Assembly: GCA_036346255.1 (NCBI GenBank)
Contig: CM070617.1
Span: 20,139,080-20,203,079, forward strand
Reading direction: 5' to 3'
DNA: 64,000 bases
Origin: Ampelocalamus luodianensis
Lineage: Eukaryota; Streptophyta; Magnoliopsida; Poales; Poaceae
The first letter of the stretch is position 1; each line of letters starts with the position of its first letter. Below the pieces are notes generated by a model. The model searched no databases, had not been told where the DNA came from, and saw only the letters and a program-made list of their open reading frames with translations. Positions 1 to 11,326 of this stretch are shown one piece after another. The translations under genes were made by a program, and so were the position numbers.

Positions 1-639
1 AATATTTCCTAAACAACGGTACTTATCTCTTCATTTCATTTCTTGCATACATTCTTAATGCATATCTTCTTATAAGCAAGATCTAGTCTTTGTTATGTCT
101 TCGACTACAAGTGGTATTCCATAGTACTTGATAATGGGCAAAATCTAGACTAGCGAGTCGTCGCTTGGTTCCACCACATGATTTCCTAGTATTTCCTAGC
201 TCCCAAGATAACACACACACACATAAAATATTGTTTTTGTTTGGTTACCAACCTCGGGAAGGCCGATACTGCGTGCCGTAGTGGGGTGATCGTATCATTA
301 ATTGGCTCACATCTTTCGGTAGCCTCATTGATCTTCAACCCACCGACTATACATCAAAGAGTATTTTCGAAATTCCAACCAAAAACAATATAAATGACAG
401 TCTAACATAGTTAATAATCTCACCTTAAGTCTTTGATCCTCTCTTGTGAGAGACAAGCGCTAGAATACGAGAAAGCTAGCCTTATCGCTTGAGCTCTCCG
501 TGCAAATCATTTTGATCCGGTTTCTAATCTCCTCGAAGATAGAGTCAGAAGGATAAAATATAGAGAGACTTAAGAGTACAAAAGTAATTAACTAAGCATA
601 GGCAAAATGGTCGGAAATCCTCATGGCTTACCTTCCTTT
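1..639. other. No gene recognised; AT-rich intergenic DNA
   Basis: Contains only short ORFs and a short ACACAC run near 210-222. No transposon ends were identified. It could be internal sequence of the decayed element to its right. Confidence 0.4.
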
Positions 640-1148
640 GAATCTCTGGTCAAATCATCACGGCCATACGCGTAGTAAAATCCTTTACTACATGCCAAGA
701 TGTCAAACCCTTGACACTAAGAAGCTTAATAACTTCGCCCACCTCTTTACCTTTCCTCCGCCATCGAGGAGCGCCATCTCGGGTTCTCGACCGCTTCTTG
801 CCAAAATAATAAAGGTTGTCTCCCTTCGTGAGCGTCATATAGAACCACTTTTCTTCCACGACGACCACGAAGATTTTGAGTACATGGAGATGTACTCATA
901 TCTGCTGGAATCCCTAGGTACGCCGCAGAGGTAGACGAAATGCCGAGATTTGCGATAGCATTGGGATTCACCAATTCAACTCCATAATACCCGATTGGTA
1001 GCCTAAATCCGCATTCTATATATGCAAGAAAAATTGGGATTTCTCCATCTTCGCCGCTCGGGAATGCTCTCCAGCTATCTCCAGAGATCAAGCTCTTGCT
1101 AGGAAGCATCCCGATCTTCTCCGAGTTCTCCATATCATCGACACCCAC
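640..1148 (-). pseudogene. Gypsy-type retroelement N-terminal (PF04195-like) fragment, frameshifted
   Basis: The minus strand encodes a segment with the shape of the 'putative gypsy type transposon' domain common in grass elements: FLAYIECGFRLP, then LVNPNAIANLGI, then AYLGIPADM. After a frame change comes EEKWFYMTLTKGDNLYYFG (about 780-850). The frames join only with at least one shift, so this is a decayed copy. No pol or LTR is recognisable beside it. The identification is by motif spacing from memory and is moderate at best. Confidence 0.45.
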
Positions 1149-2190
1149 CGCTTATGATTTGGTCCGACATGGTCGAGATTTTTGAGTGGAGAAAGAAGGA
1201 GGCGGAGAAGTCTTTTACTAATGAAGAAGGAAAGTATATAAAAAACCTAAGCCTACCAAGGGTTTTATAGACTTGAATTTCTAACCACAATCGAGTTAAA
1301 AAAAAAGGTCCAATGGACATATAAACTCTTCGATTCCCAAGGCAAGTTCTCGAACTTTAAAATGAATGTACTAACTACTCCCAAGTGTAGTTACTCCATC
1401 TCACATCCACGGTTGATCATTCAAAGAACTATCATATGACTTCCTTGCTTGATGAGATCGTGTTTTGTACTCTAAAAGCATCATCATTCCATCAGGATAC
1501 ACCCTTATAAAATCTCAGCTCTCTTTTTCCATTTATTGTAAGATCGCGACTTGATCGTCGACATGTAGTTACTCCTCTCCATCCACCGCCTCTAAACCTA
1601 ATGGTGTTGGATATCATGGATGTGAGACCCGATCCATTATCCCATTTCCTAGACACCTATACACTCATTTTCTTATGTACTCCTTTTATTATACGAGACA
1701 CTATCATGCAAACATTATATACTTCCTATGCAACTACTTTTAGCATAAAGTATACTCCTATGCAAACGTTACATACTATCGTACACCTAGATACTCCTTT
1801 AACCATACATATACTCCCATGCAGACATGACATACTCCCATGCACCTGCATACTCCATTTTTTCTGCTCCTAGTTCGTTCCTCAGGCTATTCTCTACAGC
1901 CAAATAGGAAGTCGTTCCATAAAAAAATTACGAATGGATCAGTTAGTGGTCACGTGAGTATACATACTCCATGTGCAGTCTAGTAGCCAAACATACATAC
2001 TCCATTCAACGGAGTATACAGCAAAAGCACCATGGACCAACCGCCATACTCCATTCGACAGGTGATACATATATCACACCGACGAGTTATCGCTGCTGAA
2101 TTTGTTAGACGTATACATTGCATATGACGTATACAGTGCCCACGACGTACTGATCAGGCATATGCATCCACCGAACACCTGGATTCCCAG
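1149..2190. other. No gene recognised; repetitive TACTCC-rich DNA
   Basis: From about 1590 to 2060 short strings such as 'atactcccatgcagacatg', 'catactcccatgcac' and 'tatactcctatgcaaac' recur irregularly. They give a low-complexity look and one long but meaningless reading frame (1601-1873). No coding signature is visible. Confidence 0.4.
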
Positions 2191-2193
2191 CCT

Positions 2194-2298
2194 CCCATAA
2201 CATCAACACCTACCATGTTTAAGCTTTGATTTATCTTGGCATGTAATCAGACTCTCATAACATTAGAACCTACCATGTTTAGCTCTTGGCATGTAATC
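2194..2298. repeat. Short tandem duplication, about 50 bp x 2
   Basis: Two adjacent units (2194-2248 and 2254-2298) share CCTACCATGTTTA and CTTGGCATGTAATC, with a 10-base difference in length between them. Non-coding. Confidence 0.7.
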
Positions 2299-2488
2299 CT
2301 AATTTATCTTTTAGTAGTTAGAGCTAATCGCTCCTTGTATTCCATATATACGTGAGGCTACCCAAGGAATCAAACGTGGTATGTTAGTGGTGGTATCGAC
2401 CCAATAACCCAATCAAGTAAGTGGTATCCCGAGGTAGATGGATGGTAGATACAATGAGAGTAACTACACCTAGGAGTAGCAAAAAGGC

Positions 2489-2491
<3 letters not shown>

Positions 2492-2564
<73 letters not shown>
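2492..2564. repeat. (TA)n microsatellite
   Basis: About 73 bases of uninterrupted TA dinucleotide. It forms the left flank of the MITE-like element at 2565-3226 and the loop of a stem whose arms are 2457-2497 and 2593-2634. Confidence 0.95.
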
Positions 2565-2566
<2 letters not shown>

Positions 2567-3224
2567 TTCATGAAAAATTTCATTAAATTCCAATAATATG
2601 AAGCTTTTTTCCTACTCCCGGGAGTAGTTACTCTCTATTTCGTATCTCACATATCTCACAACGTAGGGAGTATCTTATGCAACCGAGAGTATGTATGTGT
2701 AGTATACGAGTATATAAGACCACATAGGTGGTATTTACACATTTTCAGAGGTGATATGTATAATTTTTAGACATACTCCTTTTTATGTGCGAATATGAAT
2801 GTATTTACAAAATATGCTAAAAACTATGGACTCTCTTACAAATTTTTCGCGTGGTTCATATTGGAGTATCTTATAATTAGTATATGAGTATACCCAAAGT
2901 GATAATGGAATATGCCAAGTTCTTTTAGGTGGTATATCAAAGGTGAGAGTAACTTGATTGAAAAATTCCATTAGAACCCCCTTTTTTTTTTTGTTATATA
3001 CCTTTTTCATATATAAAAGAAGTATATACACAAATTTTACCATAAAATGTGGACTTTCATGAAATTTTTCATGGAACCCACTTTAGGGTATCTTACAATC
3101 ATTATTAGACTATGCTCAAATTGATAAAGATGTATCATTATGCTCAAATTGATAAAGATGTATCATTATACGATTTAAGTGGTATATGAGAAGTGGGAGT
3201 ACGTACTCCTAGGAGTATCATACC

Positions 3225-3226
<2 letters not shown>
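2565..3226. mobile_element. MITE-like element flanked by (TA)n on both sides (micron-like)
   Basis: About 660 bp of AT-rich non-coding DNA sit exactly between two (TA)n tracts. Near its ends it carries inverted, self-palindromic subterminal sequences: CTACTCCCGGGAGTAGTTAC at about 2612 and GTACGTACTCCTAGGAGTAT at about 3199-3218. Microsatellite-flanked elements with subterminal inverted repeats are known in rice as micron. Assignment to that family is inference from architecture only. Confidence 0.45.
3111..3166. repeat. Perfect 28-bp tandem duplication
   Basis: The unit starting TATGCTCAAATTGATAAAGA occurs twice in immediate succession (3111-3138, 3139-3166). It lies inside the MITE-like element. 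Confidence 0.9.

Positions 3227-3263
<37 letters not shown>
3227..3263. repeat. (TA)n microsatellite
   Basis: About 37 bases of TA dinucleotide, forming the right flank of the MITE-like element. Confidence 0.95.
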
Positions 3264-3269
<6 letters not shown>

Positions 3270-3755
3270 AGTATATGAACTCTAACAAAAAATAATTAAG
3301 AACCGGGATAAAAAAAATAAAACTTGCGATTTGATTTCCATATGAATTTCAAAGTAAAATACTTAAATAGATAAAATTTAGAAAAAAAAACATCATCAAT
3401 TTTATTTCTATACAAATTCCTAAGTAAAATCCTAAATAAATATAACTCAGAATAAAAACTAAACCAAAAATAGCAATTGGATTAGTATACGAATTTCAAC
3501 AAAAAAAATTGATTTTGGAATAAAAATAAAATAAAATAGCATTTTGATATCGATACAAATTCCAAAGTAAAATCTATAAATAAATGTAATTTGACATAAA
3601 GATTAAATAAAAATAATAATTGGATTAGTTTACGAATTCCAATAAAAAATAATTGAAATTAGGGACAACAAATAAAAGAAAATTTACAATTTGATTTCCA
3701 TACGAATTCCAAAGTAAAATCTTTTAATAACTAAAATTTTGAATAAATGGATATC
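3264..3755. repeat. Degenerate tandem array, about 70-bp subunits
   Basis: AT-rich array in which ATTGGATTAGTATACGAATT-type boxes (3264, 3477, 3620) alternate with boxes like TTTCCATACGAATTCCAAAG followed by TAAAATC (about 3330, 3400, 3545, 3685). Spacing is irregular (about 143 and 213 bp between the first boxes), and copies differ by many substitutions. No coding content. Confidence 0.7.
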
Positions 3756-5037
3756 GTGAATGGTGTCGGAAGAGACCACGAAAGAGTGCAATGATGTCGA
3801 TCTGTCCTACAAGTAGACATTGATCCACAAGGAAGCGAATAGCCAGAACAGCGGTGACGAAGATGAGAACAATTCCATGCTGCTCACCTTAGCTGTTCGA
3901 TAAGGATAATATCGTTTTGCTCACTGGAGCCGTTGAAGAGAAAGACTGGAGTCAAAGGAGCTAAGTGCTGTGGCGACGAATGGTGAGTATCAACGTTGTT
4001 GAAGAAGTCAATGGCCAAAGAAACTCGATAATAGAAAAGACATAGCAGAGAGGAGATGAAACTTTGGATTAAAGACGAGTGTCGACGATATATGATCATC
4101 GGGTAGCTAGGAGCATGCCATCGTTGGTGAGTGACATGGCATCACTGACGATGGCGAGAAGATTCTCCCTATCGTTAGACAACGACTAAGGTAGACACAC
4201 CGACATCAGTGAGGATGGGGGGTCGTCGCAGTTAGTGAGGAAGTCACATCGTTGAGTCAAACAACGTCGAAGAAGAGGAGCGACCGATACAGGAGAAGAA
4301 GAGATCGAGCATGTATAACATCGTGCATGTGTATATACATGCATGCATCCTACAAATAGAAGCATAGGCATAAAAAAACAAAGGAACAAAGAACTCGGAG
4401 TAGAGATAGCGCAACGATAAAGAATAGGCTTAGGGCCACTGGAGAGAAAGCGACGGGTGTCCCGGCAGGGATCAACGATATTTGCACATATATACATGTA
4501 GATGTTACAACGTTCATCATTAAGCGATAATTAGAGAGAAGTAGAAGATAACTATATGGTAAAGTATTGCATTAGAAGTGGTAGCAGTTGAGAGATATTG
4601 ATCAAGAATTGAGCTTACTCTTGGAGATTGAAGCAGAAAATTGTGGCGGGAGAAGAGATAGAAGACACACGGTTCGGTGGAGCAACCGACATAAGGAAAG
4701 ATAAGTTCAAGGTAGGTCGCCTATGGTGCATCGGTGTATGCGTGGGCAAGGTACTCTAATACCATGTAAACTAATAAGATAATTTTGTTGCACATAATCA
4801 ATATATTGCTTGAGATTAACAGAGGTACATGTGCATGCAATTTTAGAAAAGAGTTAAGGGCATGCAGCTACATGATGTATACATAATGGAGAGTATTTAA
4901 CTAATGTTTATAATATCTTAAAAATCTAAATAGCTACAAGATACATAAATATATTCTGAAACATATAAGCTATATCATTTGTCACTACAAATTTTAAAAT
5001 AAATCTAGCCGCATAAATGCGCGAATCACCCTGCTAG
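3756..5037 (+). mobile_element. Possible Helitron, 3' end at 5037 (5' end not located)
   Basis: The segment ends with GCCGCATAAATGCGCG, a short hairpin (CGCAT/ATGCG), followed by AATCACCCTGCTAG and then host T. A hairpin about 10 bases before a terminal CTAG next to T is the standard 3' end of plant Helitrons. I could not find a convincing 5' TC terminus, so the left limit is only the end of the tandem array. Inside, 3760-4700 is moderately GC-rich with short minus-strand ORFs lacking any recognisable domain. Confidence 0.4.
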
Positions 5038-5160
5038 TTTCTTTTTATTTAATAATCGGTTAATTGCTTCCAACAAAGCATCAGGGGCGTAGTCCTTTGG
5101 TGGTACTTGTGAAGTTACTACTACTAAATTAGCAGATCCGGTGTAATGAACAGTTAGTTG

Positions 5161-6670
5161 TTTTTTTTTTTTTTATAAAAGGGCGTGAACACCCCAGTTT
5201 CAATTAACAGAAACCAAATTTCTACAAGTTCCTAAGGTCCTCTAGAACAAAAAAAAAAAAAAAAAAAAGAGAGCAGGAAGCAATAAACAGCTGCTATCCA
5301 ACAAAACACGAAAAGTTGAAAACAAACGCTGCTAATACAGAAAAGAAAGGGACTACCCACAAAAACTCTCAGGACAACAGCCGGATCAAACAGTGCACTA
5401 ACTGTCAACAAGATCCACTTTAGTCTTCAATTTTTTGATCCACGGAGTCCATCTTCTTCTCGCTCTAAAAACTTCCATAGCCACTTGTTCAAGAATCTTT
5501 GCGCCCCTGACTAGCACTTCCTGATCTTCCTCCTTCTGCAATTTATTCCAAAGACAAATCCACCGACAAACATCAAACAACACATAAAGCGGTTCTGGGC
5601 CACTTATGCAAAAAAGGCTAAATTTGAAATCTCCAAATACTCCACAAGATGGCGGCTATACCTACAATGACCAATCTTCTTGACCTCCTAGATAAACAAC
5701 GATCCGGTTTCTTAATAATCGTTGGATATTAGGCGGAGGGCAAGGAAAACTAAAGGCACAACACACAATGTTCCAAATGAATCTAGACAAAGGGCAAAAC
5801 AAGAAAAGATGATCAATAGATTCATCTAAACCACAGAAAACACAAGATTTCTCCCCAGTCCAACCTAGATCTAAAATAATGCATCTTCTTCCTAACACCC
5901 AAAGGAAGCTTATAGAAGGACAACATAATTATAGAAGGACAACATATATAAAGGTAAACTACTTAGAGAAGAATTAATAAGCACCAACCTCCCACCCAGA
6001 GTTAACAACCTCCCTTGCCAGTTACTCAATTTATGCTCAAATTTATCTTCAACAGTTTTCCAATTTGAATTCCTTAATCTTTTCCTATCCACAGGAATCC
6101 CTAAATATGTAATAGGGGGAAAAACCCTTTGCAAGTAAAGATTTCCTCAAAGATTAATTGCTTAAAACTAGCTGTCCCAATACAGAAAATCTCACTTTTA
6201 TGGAAGTTTATCTTCAAACCAGAAAGATGCTCAAATAAGCACAGAATAAACTTCAAATTCTTAGCACTCTCGACATCATCCTGAATCATAAAGATGGTAT
6301 CATCGGCATACTGAAGAATAGTTGTCCCATCCATTAACAAACTAGAATTTAGGCTTTTAAGCAAACCCAAATCCTGAGCTTGTCTAATGAGATGAGCTAG
6401 CATATCTACTACAAGGTTAAACAACAATGGTGATAAAGGATCACCCTGCCTTAAACCTTTAAAAGTTCTAAAAAAAGGCCCAAGTTCTCCATTAACTTTA
6501 ACACAAACTTTACCTTCATAATCCAGTCATTCCATTTATTTGAAAAACCTTTCAGCACAAGAGCTTTAAAGAGAAAATTCCAATTTACTTTGTCAAAAGC
6601 CTTTTCAAAATCAACTTTGAAAAAAATACCAGACTGATTTCTTTTATGTAATTCATGCCAAGTCTCATAA
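5161..6670 (-). mobile_element. 5'-truncated LINE (non-LTR retrotransposon) with reverse transcriptase
   Basis: Minus-strand fragments read in order: KVDFEKAFDKVNWNFL (6590-6640); LRQGDPLSPLLFNLVVDML (about 6400-6460, across a frame change); QYADDTIF, the reverse-transcriptase active-site YADD box (about 6290-6315); HLSGLKINFHKSE; YLGIPVDRKRLRNSNW (about 6060-6110); HKLSNWQGRLLTLGGRLVLI; then a zinc-ribbon-like CVFCGLDESIDHLFLFCP (about 5790-5840) and a basic C-terminus near 5400-5580. Frames are broken by several indels and stops. The poly-A tail is the T-run at about 5160-5174. An 11-base duplication flanks it: ACAGTTAGTTG (5150-5160) and ACAGCTAGTTG (6671-6681), differing at one base. There is no endonuclease domain, as expected for 5' truncation during target-primed insertion. 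Confidence 0.88.
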
Positions 6671-6681
6671 ACAGCTAGTTG

Positions 6682-8158
6682 TACCACGTTACTCCTTGAT
6701 ATAGACTAGATCAATTCACTCGTCACACCACTCCAAGCCCAAGCGTGAGCGTGTGAAAAGGAGAGGTGCGGTGCGGTGCGGTGCCCCCAACTCGCTGCGT
6801 GTATCAGTGTTGCATGCTCGATCATGCATGCTTCCATCTGTTGCAGGTGAATGATTGTCGAATAAGTACGGCATGGTTAGCAATTATTGTCCGTACTGGC
6901 AAAAATCACTATGCGCTACTCGTGCATGCTGTGTCGCTACTTAACAGGCCGCCTGATTCATCCAGATCAAGCCTGATTCATCTGTGCTGATTGATGTCAG
7001 CCTGTCACGCTGGCTGAGTCACCAATATTTTTCTCTAAGTCGCTTTGGTCCATAGAAACCCAATATATTCTAGATAGATTGATATGCTACTCGTCTACTC
7101 CAGTGAGGCATTGAGATGCATTTACAGCTAGTCAATGGTCACGTTCTCCTTGGATTCTTCCGAGCGCGGCACGGCCATATGCATGTGCAAAGTGGGAGTT
7201 AGGAGGATAGGAAAATGGACGAACGCCTCATCAAGTGCCTATTCATCGCCACCTTGCCCGTCTCATTGCAGACGCAATGCCACGTACTCAAGGACCGGTT
7301 TTGTCCTGAGAATTAAATGAGCACGTAGGGTACCAACAAAAGCCAGCGGTGTGTAGATGACGTACAACTTCGAGTCAAGGCGACGACGACTGGCAGTAGT
7401 AACTTCGAATCGCAGAGGGGTGGTAAAACAAAAATGGAGTAGCAATGTGATGTTGTGATCTCACGTTGTAAATTTGGAGTAGTAGACTAGAGACAAGCTG
7501 CAAGGTAAAAAATACAACTCTCGATGAGATGAAATTGACGCGCGCGACTCGGCAATCCGCAGGCACGTGCTGTACTACATGAGAAATCGAATGGTGATTT
7601 CACGTTTCGAGAACCAATTAGTTAACCTCTCCAGTCTCGATTGGTGTATTTGCACAGGAGAACCCAATTAACAAGCACCCATGATCATCGTAAACTTCAA
7701 CCAAATCATCCCTGCGGTAACCAAACATGTTTGTCACATGCCACACTTTGCACGGCTGACTGACTAGCGATTATAGTAGACCAACACCTCGCGCGGAGAA
7801 AAAATTACGTGTCCCGCGCACGTTCTCGCTTGCCTGGTCCAATCAAATCGTCGCCGTCGCCGCGCGCGGTGTGGTCGGGCAAGGCGGGGGACGGTGCCCC
7901 GCGCCGACTGGGGAGGGAGGTAGCGTACGGGTCACTGGTGTGGCCGTGTATATTGGGTGCATTTCACCGTGCGCGCGGGGCTCGTCGCGAGGGGAAGGCC
8001 GCGCGGGTGGTTGGGGGGTGCGGTGCGGCCGTGTAGGTTGGCCTGGGCCGAGGCTTAACTGCGCGCGCGGTAGTTGCTCATCAGCGGCGTGTCGATCGTC
8101 ACGTCCCGGCGCGGTGAGTTTGGCTCGATTCCATTGGATTCGGTGGGCGTCTGACGAA
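6682..8158. other. No gene recognised
   Basis: Mixed composition. A short (GGTGC)4-like run lies at about 6764-6783. A CpG-rich stretch at 7780-8110 gives overlapping ORFs on both strands, which is a composition effect. No domain, splice pattern or transposon end was identified. Confidence 0.4.
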
Positions 8159-8169
8159 CCGCACTTCTT

Positions 8170-8484
8170 TTTTTTTTTGAAAGGTACAATCGGATACGAG
8201 CTTTCTATAAAAACTGGATTTTGCCTTGTAAGAAAAAAAAGTATAAGTGGACGCACACACAAACCACATCTCACTCGCATCACGCACCCATAAGTGTGTG
8301 TATCCCCTACACACAGTGACTTTTAAAGAGGTAATAGTTATCGCGGAGCACGAACGTGTGCTTCCCCGCGGACCACACACTTGTGTGAGTATCCATTTTT
8401 TTTTTTTGTGAGGTGCATGAGGTTCTAATTCCGGGAGTTGAACTGCCAAGTAGCTCGCTCACCAGCGACAGCTTGGTCCTCGAG
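8170..8484 (-). mobile_element. tRNA-derived SINE with target-site duplication
   Basis: Read on the minus strand from 8484, the element starts CTCGAGGACCAAGC. It then has a box-A-like GCTGGTGAGCGAGC and a box-B-like AGTTCAACTCCC (about 8435-8447), and ends in the A-run seen as Ts at 8168-8178. An 11-base duplication flanks it: CCGCACTTCTT (8159-8169) and CCGCGCTTCTT (8485-8495), with one mismatch. The 315-bp length fits larger grass SINEs. An internal T-run at about 8397-8407 may mark a composite structure. Confidence 0.7.
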
Positions 8485-8495
8485 CCGCGCTTCTT

Positions 8496-9807
8496 GGTTC
8501 AGTTTAGACTCGCGCACTGTCTTTGAAGATCATACAAGGAGATAGTATCAGTACGTGATTAACTTGGAACGAATCACAACCTCACGTGAAAAGAGGGAGG
8601 GAAGGGCCGATAAAAAGAAGACCACTGCTTGCAGTTGGGGGGTCACTTTTGGCCGACAACGCTGCCAAATAGAAACCATATTAAATTATTAATGCCCAAG
8701 AATTCAATGGTATGCATTTCTTGATCCAAATCCATGGAGAATTATCAGCTCACACGTCACTGGCTTCATCTCCCGGAGGAGCAAGTGTCCACACCAAACT
8801 TACAGAAATCAAATTAAGTCATACCAGAAAGACTATTTGACCGAGGTAACAGTAGCAAGAATAGTTCCATTAGGGCATTGTGGCTGAGTGGAACATGAAA
8901 CGTGGACTGGTTTGACCCCATTCCAAGTCCAGATCAAATCAGTATTAACACTTGATTTTGACACTCCAACGAAGGTTAGTTACGGAAGAGACCGTGGGGG
9001 TGAAACTCTGTAGACGCCAGTGGAAAGGAAGATCCGAAACGTTGAGCTATGTCAGCAGCAGTGAGTGGACAATCATGCGTGCAATATCTCTATTGGTTGT
9101 GATCGGATCAGCATTTCTTTCTTTCTCCCTTGGAGAAAAATTTGCAGTAAAGTCGAGACAAGATCGATGGAATCCGATGATTTATTGAACCCGAAAGAAT
9201 CCGATGAACATGTCATTTTTGCTTCGTTTTTTAGTACTCTACTAGTATTTGAAAACAATATTACCAGGGTTTTATTTATTTCAATAAAATATTTATTGCA
9301 AGAAAGCTCGTTTCTTTCAGGTTGGGATAGACGCTGGACCAGGCCGAAATACTCTCTTTGAGAGTCAAATAGAGTTATGCATACATCAATCACTTGTCTT
9401 CTTTTATTTTATTTGTTGTGAGGAATATCAATAACTTTTCTTTTCCTTAGGAGCATACATTATTTATTTAAATAGGCTCTTAACAAATTTGAAATGACAC
9501 AAAATAACTGGGAAATAACCATGAAATTTCCAACCCTTTTTTTATCTAAAGATGGAGTAGCTGAATAGATAAACAGCACTTTTTTCATCTCAACATTTGG
9601 TGTCTCCATTTCTTGAACAACAGTATTACATTATCAATCATGGAAAAGCTGTCTCCATTTCCTGAACAGTAGTATTTTTACAGTTACCAAAGACATAACA
9701 AATTCTCAAGTTGTGGCTAGAGAGGGGACCTCCAATTCAATAATCTCGAGAAAAAAACTGAAGTTGACAATTCGACAAATATACAATTTGTTTAGCAAAT
9801 CATCGAC
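8496..9807. other. No gene recognised
   Basis: AT-rich DNA with short ORFs only. A local repeat of 'gtctccatttcttgaacaac' and 'gtctccatttcctgaacagt' occurs at about 9600-9670. Confidence 0.4.
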
Positions 9808-9812
9808 ATATA

Positions 9813-11321
9813 TGTACGTAGGATCGAATACAAGATTCAGAGGGGTGAATGATTGTCATGATTTCTTCCTTACAATTCAGTCGTACTCGTCGTGCGCTGA
9901 TCTTCTGTACCTTCCAATGTGATCGGCGACGATCGAGTGATCAACACAGCACGTGATCGTAATCAGCGAAGTTGACAAAGAAGAGCTATCTCGCTACGCA
10001 CTGCTCGAACGAGAACAAATATGAGACGATGCTCAGAGAAACACGACGTTGACTAGAACAAGAATTTCTTGGAATAGATCTGATCTCTTATTTTTGAATC
10101 TTGTTCTGTGGCTACAAAGTGCTCTGACAGCACCCCTCAAACCCTAGCAAAAATGCTCCAAAAGCTTCCTGCCGAAAGCCCTTTGTAAAGCCACGAAAAA
10201 ACCACCTGAAACTCTTAACCTCTGCCTCCTTTTGTAGGTTAGAGTCCTAAATTGTATCCTTAACAAACACGACACAGAATCCTATCTCCTTCAAAAATCA
10301 AGGGACCCGAAACCCTTTCAAACATGGGTTTTTCAATATCTCTAAACTTTCCAGATATGAAACACCTTCCATATCTCCTCACACATCTTAAGCCTTTAGG
10401 ACTACACCTCCCGAAGCTTCTTCGCGCATCATGTATCCACCTTTGATCTCCATGTGCCCCAACGTAAACCCGACCACCTCGTGACATCCTTGGCTATCTG
10501 AACCTCAGATCTCCCAATCCTAGTCCTGGTCCTCCTTGTCATCGACCATGACCGTCTTCACGCCCAACCTGCACACGCAAAGACCAAAGAACATATTCCC
10601 AGCACAAGTTATCCAACTTGACCAATATCAGTCCATACACCCATAACACATTTTCAACCATCAATAAACACTATCCAGATCATCCTCGATCAGTTCAACA
10701 AGGTCCACGACTAGTTCTATCAAGTCTACGACCAGTTCTAGTGGACCTACGACCAGCCTGAGAAAATTGGTATGACCGCTATTACAAGCCGGTAACAGAC
10801 ACGAGCACTCGAAGTACTCGAAAACCTTTCACGACTACGCCCTGCAGCCTTCGATCACCGACCACGCACTGTAGCTTTTGACCTTCGACCAAATGCTATA
10901 GCACTTGAAGCCTATGTCATGCACTGTAGCTTCGACCATCAACCACTTTCTACAACAACGAGTAGTCGAAACCTTTCACGACAATGCAGTCGAAACCTTC
11001 TACGACCATGTTCAGCTGAAACCTTCTACGACCACGTTCAGCTGAAATCTTCAATGACCACACAACACTCGTGATGAATAGTACTCGTGAAGAATAGTGC
11101 TAGTAAGTACTCAGAAAGGACATCACTCGTAGTAAACAGCACTCGTGATGAACAATGCTCGGAACTATGAATGAACAGTACCTAGAGCTATAGTACTCAA
11201 AATAAACAGTGCTCAAAAAACCAACCGGAACAACCGAAACTTGAACAATCGTAAATTTTAATATAACCCAAATATCAATTATTTATCGTAAAAAAACACG
11301 ACCTATCCACACGCACTAACA
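9813..11321 (-). mobile_element. Solo LTR, about 1.5 kb
   Basis: On the minus strand it starts TGTTAGTGCGTGTGG (11321) and ends TTCGATCCTACGTACA (9813). The end is preceded by CAATCATTCACCCCTCTGAA, a very common 3' end of grass LTRs. Five bases ATATA flank both sides (9808-9812 and 11322-11326), although the site is TA-rich so chance is possible. The plus-strand 10680-11220 stretch is full of short, drifting repeats such as 'ctacgaccagttcta', 'cgaccacgttcagctgaaa' and 'actcgtgatgaatagtactc', consistent with enhancer-like LTR repeats. No internal domain is attached. Confidence 0.65.
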
Positions 11322-11326
11322 ATATA

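Noticed and set aside
2384..2593. 69-aa ORF made of alternating Ile and Tyr
   Set aside because: It is a translation of the (TA)n microsatellite.
7809..8293. Overlapping 140-146 aa ORFs on both strands
   Set aside because: CpG-rich DNA, no domain, and the frames run into the SINE.
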